From: Candidatus Brocadia pituitae
Lineage (GTDB): Bacteria > Planctomycetota > Brocadiia > Brocadiales > Brocadiaceae
Reading direction: 5' to 3'
Length of the DNA: 64,000 bases
NCBI GenBank assembly: GCA_017347445.1
Contig: AP021856.1
Coordinates: forward strand, 2,054,613-2,118,612
Shown: in pieces, positions 44,221-55,256 of the stretch
Position numbering within the stretch: the first letter of the stretch is position 1
Layout of the letters: every line of letters starts with the position of its first letter
The notes under the pieces: generated by a model
Database searches by the model: none
The model's input: only the letters and a program-made list of their open reading frames with translations
Told to the model about the DNA's origin: nothing
Program-made: the position numbers and the translations under genes

Positions 44221-46440
44221 TCAAGCCTTTTCAATCTTCAGGATTTCGTATACAGATTCCCCTTCCGGGAGTTTGATGGTTACCGTTTCTCCTGCCGTTT
44301 TGTGAAGCAGCCCTTTTCCAATTGGTGAAAGGTAAGAGATGACGCCCTTTTCGATATCGACATCCCAGGGGCCTAATATCGTATAAGTCTCTAATTCTGT
44401 CTTTCCCTGGTGCTTTATCGTAACCCTGGTGCCTGGTAAGGCAGCGTCGGGATGAATAGCATGCAGGTCCAGGATAACCACCCGCTGCAGTTCCGCCTTC
44501 GTGCGCTCAGCTTTTTCCACGAGCATTGCCTGTTTTTCCCGGGCCGCTTTATATTCGGCATTTTCCCGCAGGTCACCCCGGCTAATAGCCTCTCCAAGGT
44601 CACGTGCGTTTTCCGGGAATTCCACGTTCATGAGGTGGTCAAATTCTTTCTTTTTTCTGTCATACCCTTCTTTGGTAACGTAAATTTTGTTTTCATCAAG
44701 CTTCGGATGCCCTGGTTTTTCAAACAGATCCGGGTAACGGTCCTGAATAACACTTTCGATAGAGACTTTGAACCAATCCTCCAGACCCTTGCTACTGGAA
44801 ACAACCGAAAAGATGCTTTCCGCGTTCGCATCATTCAGAATATGGATCGCGTAATCAGTTCCCTTATCCTCCAGAAGATTTTTAATCTTGTTTACCATGG
44901 TTTTGAAATCTCCATCACGGCCTTTCTGTATCTTAAAGTAGAGATTATCCAGTAATTCAATGAGCCGGTTGAACATGATCGCCGGATCGACATGTTTATA
45001 AAGTTCAGGATATCGGCCATGCATGCCATTTTTGCAAAACCAGATATAATGTTCCGGATATGCATTGAAGTGATTAAATGCCTTTAGAGCCACCTCTTCG
45101 ATGGAGTGCTGTTTGTTTTCAGTAATAAGTTCCTTGATGATGAATTCCCAGAGATTGCCGCTGTTCACAAAAAAGAGACGGGCAAATTCCTCCTGCCATT
45201 TTTCAGGTCTGACCTTTTTTATCACATCAAGGACGTATTTCTTGTACTCTAATATACCAATGGCTTCAACAAGTTCCGCGAGATTGTTGTTGGTGCTGAT
45301 ACACATTTCAAATTCGTTTTTATATTTACCCGGTTCTTCTTTGAGAATGTCTTGTAGTTCTTCCAGGAGGATAAGGCATTCTACCGCCACCGCCGGGTTT
45401 GTTTCATGCCATTGATCCGCTTCTATTTTAAATACATTGCTCAGCTGGATGAGGGTTTCTTTGCACGCTTCTGTAGTTTTCATTTCTGAAACATATTTTT
45501 TAGTAATTTCTATCTTTTTATCGAGGTCTTTTGTCCCGTTTAATCTTTCGAGTATCTCTTGGTGATGGGTCATGGGAGCAGTTCGGAGTTCCAGAAAGGA
45601 GGTGGTGGGGGTACCTTCGGAAAGTTTTATGTATGGGTCTTTTTTGAGCAATTTCTTTGTGCTTGTCCACCATCTGCTCCAAGCTTCAGGTGGTATGACG
45701 CCAGTAATCAGACGATTTTTTACCTGAGAGACAGATGCCTTTCCCTTGAAATATTTTAATGTGAGTTTAATCAAGTCTACGGGTTTTTCATCTACTATTT
45801 TCTGTAATTCATCTTTTCGGGCAAAGATCAATACCAACAAATCATCGTTGCCCAGTTTCTGTAATATGTCCGGGGCAATATCTATGGCAACGCTATGGTT
45901 GCTCTTTTTTTCAAAATTGATATGCACTTTTTCACTGGAGGTATCAATGGAGACTACCTCTCCGACACCCCAACTCTTGTGAAAGACATAATCGCCACGG
46001 TCGAGATAAAAGTGCCTTTCTATCATTTTCATGGCATTTTTAATGTCGTCCGTTGTCTCCGGACAGGTTTTTTCAATAAGGTCCTTCGCATAGGGTCTGT
46101 CTTTGTAAATATTTAAATAGCATTCGGCAATCTCTTTTGCCAGTTCCTTTTTTTTGGGGTTGTATTCCAGCAATTTTTTTAATATCTCCAGGACGTCTTG
46201 ATAGCGACCTTTTTGTTTATAGTGAGGTGTGAGTGTCATGAGGAAATCATGGGCACGGTTTTTTTCTTCACGCTTTATAAGAAGATCTACTACCTCGAAC
46301 AGCGCGGACAGATTGTTATTATTGGATTCGATAAGTCCAAGCCACGCATCTTCCAGTTTTTGGTATTGTTCCGAATTAACAAATGATATCAGCTCATTTA
46401 CGCTGGATGTATTCCCATTGATAAAACACGCATTCGACAT
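44221..46440 (-). CDS. greA: GreA transcript-cleavage factor with long N-terminal extension
   Basis: The C-terminal 160 residues are GreA: a coiled-coil (KIYVTKEGYDRKKKEFDHLM) with the acidic tip RDLGEAISRGDLRENAEYKA, DLRENAEY being the RNA polymerase secondary-channel finger, then an FKBP-like globular domain ending LPEGESVYEILKI. The first about 575 residues are helical, TPR-like, with a KOW/Tudor-like insertion (DYVFHKSWGVGEVVSID). Fusions of this size occur in Chlamydiae and Planctomycetes. The ATG at 46440 is 7 bases after AGGAGA (46446 is also in frame). The role of the extension is unknown. Confidence 0.93.
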   Translation of the reverse strand: MSNACFINGNTSSVNELISFVNSEQYQKLEDAWLGLIESNNNNLSALFEVVDLLIKREEKNRAHDFLMTLTPHYKQKGRYQDVLEILKKLLEYNPKKKELAKEIAECYLNIYKDRPYAKDLIEKTCPETTDDIKNAMKMIERHFYLDRGDYVFHKSWGVGEVVSIDTSSEKVHINFEKKSNHSVAIDIAPDILQKLGNDDLLVLIFARKDELQKIVDEKPVDLIKLTLKYFKGKASVSQVKNRLITGVIPPEAWSRWWTSTKKLLKKDPYIKLSEGTPTTSFLELRTAPMTHHQEILERLNGTKDLDKKIEITKKYVSEMKTTEACKETLIQLSNVFKIEADQWHETNPAVAVECLILLEELQDILKEEPGKYKNEFEMCISTNNNLAELVEAIGILEYKKYVLDVIKKVRPEKWQEEFARLFFVNSGNLWEFIIKELITENKQHSIEEVALKAFNHFNAYPEHYIWFCKNGMHGRYPELYKHVDPAIMFNRLIELLDNLYFKIQKGRDGDFKTMVNKIKNLLEDKGTDYAIHILNDANAESIFSVVSSSKGLEDWFKVSIESVIQDRYPDLFEKPGHPKLDENKIYVTKEGYDRKKKEFDHLMNVEFPENARDLGEAISRGDLRENAEYKAAREKQAMLVEKAERTKAELQRVVILDLHAIHPDAALPGTRVTIKHQGKTELETYTILGPWDVDIEKGVISYLSPIGKGLLHKTAGETVTIKLPEGESVYEILKIEKA

Positions 46441-46734
46441 GCACATTCTCCTAATTTGTTATGCAGGGAAAATAAAATATGCTATTATCATGCAAAACCA
46501 CAATTATAAAACTATTTTGTTGATAAGAAAAGTAAGAAATGGTGTTTTGGTAAAAGAAGGTCAGATTTTCTGAAAATGGTATGGCCTTTATTGGTTTTTT
46601 AATTAATTTAATGAAAAGATAAATTTTTTTACTATAATTTCTGTAATATGAAGACAATTTTTGTAAAAATTGTTATTGTCAAAGGTTGACATACAGAGCA
46701 GATAAGGATCTTTTTACGTTCAGAGGTTGCAGAT

Positions 46735-48207
46735 ATGAGAAAAATACCAAGGACGATGAGTACCCAGCATCCTGATAATATAACGATGCCGTTCTTTACT
46801 GAAGGAACGTGTTTTTCCGGTGAAGACGAAATCAAAGAGGCCTATTATGTGTTTTCGCATCTCCGGTGTGATGAACAGATGTGGGACTGTGAGGGAAAGG
46901 AAGTCGATGAGTTTGTCGTTAAGAAACTACTTACCCGGTATGACAATTATTTCAGGAAATACCGCCTGGGAAAAGATTGCTTTATTACGTTACGAGTGCC
47001 CAATCCCATGGTAGAAAAGAGCGAAGCGAAGATTCTTCTGGAGACACTCGAGAGTACGCCAAGGTCGTATGATACTGCAAACCAGTTTTACCAGGAAGAT
47101 AACATACCGCCAATTTTTGAGGTGATACTTCCTATGGCAACGAGTACAGAGGCGATTAATCGTATCTACTATTATTACCGTGATTTTGTGGTGGGGAAAC
47201 AGCACCGGCGGTGTTTTGAAAATGATATTACGATCAAGGAATGGATTGGTGAATTTAAACCTGAAACGATTGAAGTTATCCCTTTGTTTGAGGATATTCC
47301 GTACATGCTCTCAGCGGATACGATGGTGCAGAATTATCTCAGGGATAAAAACGTTTCCTATCAAAGGGTGTTTCTTGGTCGTTCTGATCCTGCATTAAAT
47401 TACGGGATGCTGTCTGCCATACTCGTGGTTAAAATTGCCTTACAGCGTCTGCATATGTTAGAGGAAAAGATCGGGGTTCCCATCTATCCTATCCTGGGAT
47501 TGGGTTCGAACCTTTTCCGTGGCAATCTGTCACCTCTGAGTGTGAATGAGTGTCTGAAAGAATATCCCAGTGTTCAGACGTTTACAATCCAATCAGCATT
47601 TAAATATGATTATGATGAAGGCTTGGTGACAGAGGCAATTCAGAAGATTAATACTCATGCAAGAACGGCCCCTGTTTCTCTTCATGAAGAAGCAGCACTG
47701 GATATTACGGAAAGATTGGCATCGGCTTACCGGGGGCAAATGAAGGAGCTTGCGTCTCTGATTAATGAAATAGCCAGGTTTGTCCCGCAGCGGAGGATGC
47801 GGAAACTCCATATTGGACTTTTTGGCTACTCAAGGAGTATCGAGGGGATTACTTTGCCACGGGTCATTTCCTTTTGTGCCTCGCTTTATTCAATTGGACT
47901 TCCGCCAGAGTTGCTGGGTTTACACATTTTAACGGAAAAAGACCTTCTGTTCCTCAGGACAGCGTATCCGTCATTTCTGGAAGACCTTTCACTGGCAGCA
48001 TCATATTACAACGGGGATGTCAGAAAATTATTATCTCCGAAGATTATGAAGGATATTGAAAAGGCGCTCGGTATGATAAAATACACAGAAAATCTTCTGC
48101 ACAGTGAATATACATCACAAATCATTCAGGCAATTCTTTCTGGAAAGAAAGAGACCGTAATGGAAAATGTGATTGCTGCGGGAAAGGTCAGAAGATTCTT
48201 AGGTTAA
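46735..48207 (+). CDS. ppcA: Archaeal-type phosphoenolpyruvate carboxylase
   Basis: Carboxylates PEP to oxaloacetate, an anaplerotic or CO2-fixation step. 490 residues is about half of the usual bacterial PEPC and matches the archaeal class: start RKIPRTMSTQHPDNITMPFF, QMWDCEGKEVDEF, LGRSDPALNYG and VPQRRMRKLHIGLFGYSRS. In bacteria this type is restricted to few groups, among them Clostridia and anammox planctomycetes. Its own promoter is not obvious (TTGACA at 46687 with no matched -10). Confidence 0.95.
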   Translation: MRKIPRTMSTQHPDNITMPFFTEGTCFSGEDEIKEAYYVFSHLRCDEQMWDCEGKEVDEFVVKKLLTRYDNYFRKYRLGKDCFITLRVPNPMVEKSEAKILLETLESTPRSYDTANQFYQEDNIPPIFEVILPMATSTEAINRIYYYYRDFVVGKQHRRCFENDITIKEWIGEFKPETIEVIPLFEDIPYMLSADTMVQNYLRDKNVSYQRVFLGRSDPALNYGMLSAILVVKIALQRLHMLEEKIGVPIYPILGLGSNLFRGNLSPLSVNECLKEYPSVQTFTIQSAFKYDYDEGLVTEAIQKINTHARTAPVSLHEEAALDITERLASAYRGQMKELASLINEIARFVPQRRMRKLHIGLFGYSRSIEGITLPRVISFCASLYSIGLPPELLGLHILTEKDLLFLRTAYPSFLEDLSLAASYYNGDVRKLLSPKIMKDIEKALGMIKYTENLLHSEYTSQIIQAILSGKKETVMENVIAAGKVRRFLG

Positions 48208-48239
48208 TTTCAGGGGCGGGTACGGAAAAATATACCATA

Positions 48240-49835
48240 ATGCATAACATATTCAGGCATACCACACTTCAACGATACTTTCTGAGGGAATGGTTCAGGA
48301 TGTTTTTGCCGTCGTTAGCGTGTTTTGAGCTGTTGATGTTCTTAGGGTTTGCTATTCAACTATTACATAAGGGACTCGATATTGTTACCCTGCGGGTACT
48401 CATTCCTCATCTCTTTATTCAGGCATTGCCTTATTCTATTCCCGCGGCATTGCTAACTGCTACTTCCATGACATACGGGCGTATGAGCGCTGATCATGAA
48501 ATTGTGGCTGTGCAGACGGGTGGTGTGCATATCATGAATATAATTACCCCTGTTGTAGTTACTGGATGTGTCTTTTGTCTGATAACATTGTTTTTAGTTT
48601 CCGAAGTTTTGCCACGGTCATGCTACCGGATACTCTCGCTTCAGGAACGTGCTCTCAATAATGTGCTGGCGGGGCGTTTAGCAAGCTTTCAGAGAAAACT
48701 GGATTTGCATCCATACCAAATTTATGTGGGAAGTGTGGAAAATAACGTGAATAAAGATATTGTAGTGCTTGAGTATGCGGATGACTACGTGACAAATGTG
48801 ATCCTCGCTGAAGAAGGATTGATCGCCATGGATGAGACTGAAAATAAGATACTGCTCACCCTGCGTCGGGGTGAGTTTCTTAAGCCAAATTATAAAAAAA
48901 TGGAAGAAATCCCCCGTCTGGGAGTGTTCGATGAAACGACATTCGAGATTTCCCTGAAAGAAAAGAAACGGGAGACTTCTACCCGGTATATGACGGTCTT
49001 TCAATTGCGCAGGCATAACAAGGATATAGCGATGGACATGGTCAGGAGCAGAGAATTGTCATTGAACGCAGGAAAAAGCAAGGACAAGGCAATGAAAGAA
49101 CTTGCCATGTATCGGGAGGAATTAAACGCCCTGTCAAAAAAGCGTGAAAAACTTTTGTTGGAATTGAAACGGTCGAATGAAACGGTAACACGGCAGAAGA
49201 CAAAGATTGAGGGATTGGAAAATGAGAGTAAACTTGCCAAGAACTATATCCTCGTTGCCAATGAAAACTTAATCCAGGTCAAAAGAGAAAATAAGCCGGG
49301 CAGCTCAATGAGTGAGGATCGGGACAAAAAAATCATGCAAATCAAGGAAACGATCGAAAGAGAAAAACAGCGGATTTATAGTATCGAACAAAAAGTCGCT
49401 GCTGCTCGTGAAATAAAGGCTGAAGAAACAAAGAATATTGCTTCATTATCTCAAACCCTTGCGGATACAAATATCCGGAGAGAGGTCTTGCTGAAAAATA
49501 TTGAAGTTGCGGAAGATGAGTCGGGCATTGCTGAAAAAATGGAAATAAGACGGAAAAATGACGTTTCTATACATAAGCGGTTGTCTCAGGCACTCTCATG
49601 TATCCCTTTTATCATTATTGGTATTCCCATGGGTATCATGCTGCGGAGCGGGCATCTGATTATAGGGGTTGGTGCGAGTTTTATGGTGATTCTGTTCTTC
49701 TATTATCCGTTGGTGGTAACCGGTATTGTGCTGGCAAAAGATACCTCCGTTCCAGTGGTGCCTGCCATATGGGGTGCTGATATCATCCTGTTTCTTGGCG
49801 GTATGTTTATCTTTAGAAAATTGTTTGTCAGATAG
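48240..49835 (+). CDS. LptF/LptG-type permease with coiled-coil insertion
   Basis: Inner-membrane component of the LPS transporter (YjgP/YjgQ family). Three N-terminal membrane helices (FLPSLACFELLMFLGFAIQL; IPHLFIQALPYSIPAALLTA; VVVTGCVFCLITLFL), a periplasmic domain, then a helical coiled-coil of about 140 residues (RSRELSLNAGKSKDKAMKEL onward, 270-425), then three helices at the C-terminus. Ordinary LptF/G is about 360 residues; the insertion accounts for the 531. No lptB or partner gene is adjacent. Confidence 0.88.
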   Translation: MHNIFRHTTLQRYFLREWFRMFLPSLACFELLMFLGFAIQLLHKGLDIVTLRVLIPHLFIQALPYSIPAALLTATSMTYGRMSADHEIVAVQTGGVHIMNIITPVVVTGCVFCLITLFLVSEVLPRSCYRILSLQERALNNVLAGRLASFQRKLDLHPYQIYVGSVENNVNKDIVVLEYADDYVTNVILAEEGLIAMDETENKILLTLRRGEFLKPNYKKMEEIPRLGVFDETTFEISLKEKKRETSTRYMTVFQLRRHNKDIAMDMVRSRELSLNAGKSKDKAMKELAMYREELNALSKKREKLLLELKRSNETVTRQKTKIEGLENESKLAKNYILVANENLIQVKRENKPGSSMSEDRDKKIMQIKETIEREKQRIYSIEQKVAAAREIKAEETKNIASLSQTLADTNIRREVLLKNIEVAEDESGIAEKMEIRRKNDVSIHKRLSQALSCIPFIIIGIPMGIMLRSGHLIIGVGASFMVILFFYYPLVVTGIVLAKDTSVPVVPAIWGADIILFLGGMFIFRKLFVR

Positions 49836-50004
49836 CCTGACGCTGTGTACGTTCCTGTGCTTTTCTCATCAGGGCAACGGGGAAACTGTCTGCGGTTTTT
49901 TTGTCTGCATAACTTCTTGACTTTTTACGGAAAAGGATTAGTATTAACAGAGGCATTTTTGGTTTAAGTCGAATATTTGTCGTCCTTACACGATAGATTC
50001 ATAG

Positions 50005-50892
50005 ATGAATAACAGACTCAACTTCGGCATAAATATTGGGAGCAAATGGACGCGCATCATTATGGTGCTGATTATTGCCAATGTGAGCGTGTTTATGCTT
50101 CAGTTGCTCTTTTCCACGGTGAGTTTGCAATGGTCGTCTCAATTGATGAATGTCCTGACAGATGAGCAATTAAGCGGTTCATCAGCATACCCATGGCATT
50201 ATCCGGCCGCTGATAAATTTACCAAGCTGTTCTGGCTGTATCCGCCCGATGCACTGGGGCACTTGTGGCTCTGGCAGTTTTTTACTTATATGTTTCTGCA
50301 CAGCACCACGGATCCCTGGCATTTGGTCTTTAATATGCTGGGTCTTTGGATGTTTGGAAGTGAGGTTGAGCGGGTACTCGGGCCAAGACGATTTTTAACG
50401 CTTTATTTTACGGCGGGGATATTTGCCGGGATATGTTGCTGTGTGTTTACCCCGGGAACTCCTATTCTCGGGGCTTCTGGAGCTATCTTTGCCATTGAAG
50501 TGGCTTTTGCCATGTATTTTCCGAACAGCATTGTAATTTTCTATTTCTTTCCCATAAAGGCAAAGTATCTGGTCATGATCTTTGCCGGACTTACAATCTT
50601 TAGCTGCGCAATTCCGAAGTCTGATAATGTGGCGCACTTTGCGCATTTGGGGGGGCTTCTTTACGGATTTTTGTTTGTTCGGTATTTCCACCGGGTAGAG
50701 GTGTATCTCAGAAAGTGGCGGGTTCATCAACAAGGAAAAGAGATGATGAAAGACCACGAATTACGTGCAAAAGTTGATGAGATCCTCGATAAGGTGAATC
50801 GTGAGGGTTTAAGAAATCTGACATGGAGGGAACGGAGTTTCCTCAAGAGTGCTAGTAAAAGGTATAAAAAGAATAAAGAGTTAAAGAGTTAA
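50005..50892 (+). CDS. Rhomboid-family intramembrane serine protease
   Basis: Cleaves membrane-spanning substrates. Catalytic serine in GASGAIFAIE and histidine in HFAHLGGLLYG, plus the WR-like loop (HLVFNMLGLWMFGSEVERVLG). Six membrane segments. The N-terminal extension of about 80 residues includes a PDALGHLWLWQFFTYMFLHS segment characteristic of the family, and a basic cytoplasmic tail of about 60 residues. No evident partner; dapB follows 59 bases later. Confidence 0.93.
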   Translation: MNNRLNFGINIGSKWTRIIMVLIIANVSVFMLQLLFSTVSLQWSSQLMNVLTDEQLSGSSAYPWHYPAADKFTKLFWLYPPDALGHLWLWQFFTYMFLHSTTDPWHLVFNMLGLWMFGSEVERVLGPRRFLTLYFTAGIFAGICCCVFTPGTPILGASGAIFAIEVAFAMYFPNSIVIFYFFPIKAKYLVMIFAGLTIFSCAIPKSDNVAHFAHLGGLLYGFLFVRYFHRVEVYLRKWRVHQQGKEMMKDHELRAKVDEILDKVNREGLRNLTWRERSFLKSASKRYKKNKELKS

Positions 50893-50951
50893 AGAGTGGG
50901 AACGCAGTTGTATACCCTATACTATTCCCTTTACAAACTTTGGAGCAAATG

Positions 50952-51743
50952 ATGTTTAAAATTGCAGTAAATGGTGCCTGCGGAAGGATGGGGGCGCGGA
51001 TTATTGCCCTTGCCTGGGAAGATCCCGAGATAAAACTGGTTGCCGCATTGGAAAGGCCTGGGCACCTGTCGATTGGCAAGGAAGTAGGTTCTGTTTTTGG
51101 GTGCGGAGATACGGGTATTAAAATTACCCCATCATTAAATGTGAAGGCGGACGTGTTAATTGATTTTTCATCACCAGAATCGGTGGTAGCTATCGCCGAA
51201 GCATGTGCAAAGGAGAAGATAGCCCTTGTTGTCGGAACCACAGGATTAAACCCCAGACAGCGCGAGGAACTTCTGCATTTCTCTCACGTAATCCCCTGTT
51301 TAGTTTCTCCCAATATGAGTGTTGGGGTTAATATCATGTTTGAACTTGTTGCCCAGGTTGCAAGGATGGTAAGAAACGAGTTTGATATAGAAATTGTAGA
51401 AACTCACCATCGGTTTAAGAAAGACGCGCCCAGCGGAACGGCCTTGCGGCTTGCCGAAAGGATATGTGAAGCAACAGGTCGTGAAATGGCAAATGACGTT
51501 GTTTATGGCAGGTCTGGGATTACCGGAGAGCGTCCCGGCGATCAGATTGGTATTCATGCGGTGCGCAGTGGAGATGTTGTCGGTGATCATACCGTTATCT
51601 TTGGCAGTTTGGGAGAACGTATAGAGATTACTCATAAAGCACATACCCGCGATACCTTTGTGAGAGGTGCGATCCGTGCAGCAAAGTTTATTGCTAAAAA
51701 ACCTCCGGGGTTCTATAGTATGTCAGACGTTCTGCAGATGTAA
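50952..51743 (+). CDS. dapB: 4-hydroxy-tetrahydrodipicolinate reductase
   Basis: Reduces HTPA to tetrahydrodipicolinate in lysine and diaminopimelate synthesis. NAD-binding VNGACGRMGARI (near 6-17), VVGTTGL, SPNMSVGVN and the catalytic ETHHRFKKDAPSGTA. 263 residues. The frame opens at TTG 50940; the ATG at 50952, 6 bases after GGAG, gives the standard MFKIAVNG start. It supports a DAP-containing peptidoglycan, along with murC. Confidence 0.95.
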   Translation: MFKIAVNGACGRMGARIIALAWEDPEIKLVAALERPGHLSIGKEVGSVFGCGDTGIKITPSLNVKADVLIDFSSPESVVAIAEACAKEKIALVVGTTGLNPRQREELLHFSHVIPCLVSPNMSVGVNIMFELVAQVARMVRNEFDIEIVETHHRFKKDAPSGTALRLAERICEATGREMANDVVYGRSGITGERPGDQIGIHAVRSGDVVGDHTVIFGSLGERIEITHKAHTRDTFVRGAIRAAKFIAKKPPGFYSMSDVLQM

Positions 51744-51778
51744 CAGTCGGAAATTTTACAGCATAATACGATAAAATT

Positions 51779-54388
51779 ATGAGATTTGATAAATTTACCA
51801 TCAAGGCGCAGGAAGCGGTACAGGAAGCCCAGGAACTTGCTGAATCCAAAAGGCAACAGCAGATACTGGCCGTGCATTTATTAGAAGTCCTCATTACTCA
51901 GGAGCAGGGCATTGTAATGCCGCTTCTGAAAAAATTAGGGATTGATACGAATGCCGTTCTCGACAAGACGATGAGTGCAGTTAACAAATTACCCCAAGTA
52001 GGAGGATCGGGGGCTCCAGGTCAGGCTTATGTGAGCGCTGAACTCAGGGACACCTTTAATCTCGCCTGGGAAGAAGCAAGCAAACTGAAGGACGAATACG
52101 TAAGTACAGAACATCTGCTCCTGGCGCTCGCAGGTCAAAGGAACATCTCTGCGGGGAGGATACTCAGTGAGGCTGGTCTTACCAAGGAATCCATTTATAC
52201 AGCATTGAAGGAGATCAGAGGCAGTCAAAGGGTTACCGACCAGAACCCGGAAGGAAAGTATCAGGCGCTTGAGCGGTATAGCAAAGATCTTATCGAATTG
52301 GCGCGGAAGGGAAAGCTAGATCCTGTTATTGGGCGTGATGATGAGATACGGCGTGTCATACAGGTTTTATCCCGCAGGACGAAGAACAATCCTGTGCTGA
52401 TCGGTGAACCCGGGGTAGGAAAAACCGCCATTGTTGAAGGTCTGGCACAGCGTATTGTAAATGGTGATGTGCCGGAGAGTCTGAAAAACAAGAGGGTCAT
52501 GTCGTTAGATATGGGTGCCTTGATTGCAGGGACAAAATACCGGGGCGAATTCGAAGACCGCCTCAAAGCGGTGCTGAAGGAGGTAAGTGAGAAGGAAGGC
52601 CAGATAATCCTCTTTATTGATGAATTACATACGGTGGTGGGGGCGGGAGCGGCAGAAGGCGCAGTTGATGCATCAAATTTATTGAAACCGGCGCTTGCCC
52701 GTGGCGAGCTGCGCTGTGTAGGGGCTACCACCCTGGATGAATACCGGAAACATATTGAAAAGGATGCTGCATTGGAAAGGCGTTTCCAGCCGGTCTATGT
52801 GGGTGAGCCATCGGTAGAGGATACGATTGCAATTCTGAGAGGGCTGAAGGAGCGTTATGAACTGCACCATGGGGTACGTATTAAAGACTCTGCAATTGTT
52901 GCTGCGGCCACGCTTTCCCATCGATATATTTCTGACCGGTTTTTACCCGACAAGGCGATTGATCTGATTGATGAGGCAGCATCGAAGCTGAGGATAGAAA
53001 TTGATAGCATGCCTGTCGAACTTGATGAGATTGAGCGAAAGAGCATGCAATTAGAGATTGAAAAAGAGGCGCTGAAGAAAGAGAAAGATACCGCATCAAA
53101 ACAGCGTATGGAGAAGATCGATAAGCAGCTGTCAGATTTAAAGGAAGAATCGGGTGCACTCCGTGCGCAATGGGAAAATGAGAAAAGAGCCATTAAGGAG
53201 ATACAGGAGATTAGCGCAAAGATTGAACAAGCCCGGATTGATGAGCATGCAGCGCAGCGAGAGGGAAATTTAGGAAAGGTGGCGGAGATACGGTACGGAG
53301 TGGTCAGGGAATGTGAGCAGAAACTGAAACTCAAACACCAGGAATTACAGGAATTACAAAAGAACAAGTCACTCCTGAATGAAGAGGTGGATGCAGATGA
53401 TATTGCCACGGTTGTCTCTAAGTGGACTGGTATTCCCGTGACACGGATGCTGGAAGGGGAGAAGGAAAAGCTTTTAAAGATGGAAGATCGGCTCAGGGAA
53501 CGGGTCGTTGGTCAGGATGAAGCCATTCATGCTGTTTCAAACGCCATCCGGCGCGCGCGTGCCGGACTTCAGGACCCTAATCGCCCTATAGGCACTTTTT
53601 TGTTTCTTGGTCCTACGGGTGTCGGAAAAACCGAACTGTGCAAGGCGCTTGCGGCTTTTCTCTTTGACAATGAAGATGCAATGGTCCGTATCGATATGTC
53701 GGAATTTATGGAACAACACTCCGTGGCGCGACTCATTGGTGCGCCTCCTGGTTATGTGGGATATGAAGAAGGGGGACGCCTGACTGAGGCTATCCGGCGG
53801 AGGCCATATTCTGTTATTTTATTCGATGAGGTAGAAAAGGCTCATCGTGATGTATTTAACGTCTTATTGCAGGTCTTTGATGACGGGCGTTTAACTGATG
53901 GTCATGGCAGAACGGTTGATTTTAAAAATACCATCATTGCCATGACCTCAAACATCGCAAGCCAGTGGATACAGGATCTTACTGGCCCTGAGAATGAAGA
54001 TGAGTTGAGGAAGCAGGTGAAACATGCGTTGAAAGAGGCATTCAGACCAGAATTTCTTAACCGCATCGATGAGACGATCATATTTCATGGATTGTCAAAA
54101 GAGATGATACGGCAGGTTACTGAAATACAATTGAAAGAACTCCAGAAACGGTTGTCTAAAAACAACTACCATTTAGCGGTGGCTGACGGGGTGAAGGAAC
54201 GGTTAGTCCAGGAGGGTTTCGACCCACACTTTGGTGCGAGACCACTGAAGCGTACCATCCAGCAGATGATTGAAAATCCGCTTTCTCTGGAGATCCTTGC
54301 GGGTAAGTATGGGGAGGGATCGGAGATCCGGGCGGATATTCAAAATGGGAAGATAATTTTTACCGCTCATGATTTGGTTGCGGGCTAG
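51779..54388 (+). CDS. clpB: ClpB disaggregase
   Basis: Hexameric AAA+ chaperone that dissolves aggregates with DnaK. 869 residues. N-domain ([14 protein letters not shown], 1-145), D1 with Walker [10 protein letters not shown] and [11 protein letters not shown]-type pore loop ([11 protein letters not shown]), a long M-domain coiled-coil (about 395-525), D2 with GPTGVGKTE and the pore loop GYVGYEEGG. No heat-shock promoter was recognised in the 35-base gap to dapB, so it may be co-transcribed. Confidence 0.98.
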   Translation: MRFDKFTIKAQEAVQEAQELAESKRQQQILAVHLLEVLITQEQGIVMPLLKKLGIDTNAVLDKTMSAVNKLPQVGGSGAPGQAYVSAELRDTFNLAWEEASKLKDEYVSTEHLLLALAGQRNISAGRILSEAGLTKESIYTALKEIRGSQRVTDQNPEGKYQALERYSKDLIELARKGKLDPVIGRDDEIRRVIQVLSRRTKNNPVLIGEPGVGKTAIVEGLAQRIVNGDVPESLKNKRVMSLDMGALIAGTKYRGEFEDRLKAVLKEVSEKEGQIILFIDELHTVVGAGAAEGAVDASNLLKPALARGELRCVGATTLDEYRKHIEKDAALERRFQPVYVGEPSVEDTIAILRGLKERYELHHGVRIKDSAIVAAATLSHRYISDRFLPDKAIDLIDEAASKLRIEIDSMPVELDEIERKSMQLEIEKEALKKEKDTASKQRMEKIDKQLSDLKEESGALRAQWENEKRAIKEIQEISAKIEQARIDEHAAQREGNLGKVAEIRYGVVRECEQKLKLKHQELQELQKNKSLLNEEVDADDIATVVSKWTGIPVTRMLEGEKEKLLKMEDRLRERVVGQDEAIHAVSNAIRRARAGLQDPNRPIGTFLFLGPTGVGKTELCKALAAFLFDNEDAMVRIDMSEFMEQHSVARLIGAPPGYVGYEEGGRLTEAIRRRPYSVILFDEVEKAHRDVFNVLLQVFDDGRLTDGHGRTVDFKNTIIAMTSNIASQWIQDLTGPENEDELRKQVKHALKEAFRPEFLNRIDETIIFHGLSKEMIRQVTEIQLKELQKRLSKNNYHLAVADGVKERLVQEGFDPHFGARPLKRTIQQMIENPLSLEILAGKYGEGSEIRADIQNGKIIFTAHDLVAG

Positions 54389-54473
54389 AACAAAGAGGAT
54401 ACCTTCTTCTGCAAATACCTGAAATTTCAGGTAGTGAATTCTCGTATGAATAAATTACTCAAGGTTTTTTAGA

Positions 54474-54977
54474 ATGGAGTCTGTGGTGAATAAAAAAAAC
54501 GTTATCTATTCGGTATGGCTTTCTGTTTTTTTTGCTATAATTCTTTTGGTAGCCTCTGGAATATCGTATGCGGGAGATTCAGTAAACAAGATAAAACTCG
54601 ATGAGTTAAATGCACTAATTCAGAATAACAAAGGAAAGGTGGTGGTCGTTGATCTCTGGGCGACATGGTGTCCACCCTGCCGGAAGGAAATACCGGGGTT
54701 CATTAATTTGTATAATAAGTATAAGAGTAAAGGGGTAGAAATTATCGGTATTGCTTTTGATGAAAATGGGCCGGAAGTGGTTCCTCAAGCCGTAAAAAAA
54801 ATGGGTATCAATTACCCTGTTTATCTTGGTGGCGGTGATATCGCCCAGGCGCATGATCTCCAGGCATACCCAACAACCATTATCTATGGTAAGGACGGTG
54901 AGATTGCCAACAAACATGTTGGTTATGTATCGGAAAAAGAATTTGATAATGAGATCGGTATCTTATTAAAGAAATAA
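54474..54977 (+). CDS. TlpA/ResA-type periplasmic thioredoxin
   Basis: A 167-residue thiol-disulfide oxidoreductase. Signal-anchor segment NVIYSVWLSVFFAIILLVAS, then a thioredoxin fold with active site DLWATWCPPCRKEIPGF, the WCPPC pair. The cis-proline is in LQAYPTT. The role may be cytochrome c maturation or reducing periplasmic cysteines. It stands after clpB in the same direction. Confidence 0.92.
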   Translation: MESVVNKKNVIYSVWLSVFFAIILLVASGISYAGDSVNKIKLDELNALIQNNKGKVVVVDLWATWCPPCRKEIPGFINLYNKYKSKGVEIIGIAFDENGPEVVPQAVKKMGINYPVYLGGGDIAQAHDLQAYPTTIIYGKDGEIANKHVGYVSEKEFDNEIGILLKK

Positions 54978-55098
54978 AAAACATATTCTCTGGATTTCAG
55001 TTTTTGATACGCTATGAAATTCATCAAAATACCAATTTGATGTAAACATATCTTCAGATTTCCTTCTAAAGTTCCTGCTTTTTTATCATCAACAATAA

Positions 55099-55146
55099 TG
55101 TGACATGACACACTTATGTATCGGCATAAAAGTGTGCCATGTCACA
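55099..55146. terminator. Hairpin with 17-base arms after the thioredoxin gene
   Basis: TGTGACATGACACACTT (55099-55115) and AAGTGTGCCATGTCACA (55130-55146) pair with a single mismatch, followed by CTTTTT. It could terminate both the thioredoxin gene and the convergent hypothetical gene. Confidence 0.7.
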
Positions 55147-55256
55147 CTTTTTCTGCTCCCTTTTCAGTCATCATGTTGCCCTTGTAACACCCTGAAACGA
55201 TGAAAATATGCCTGGTACTTGAATAATCATTTTTACCATAGTATATTCCTTTTTTA

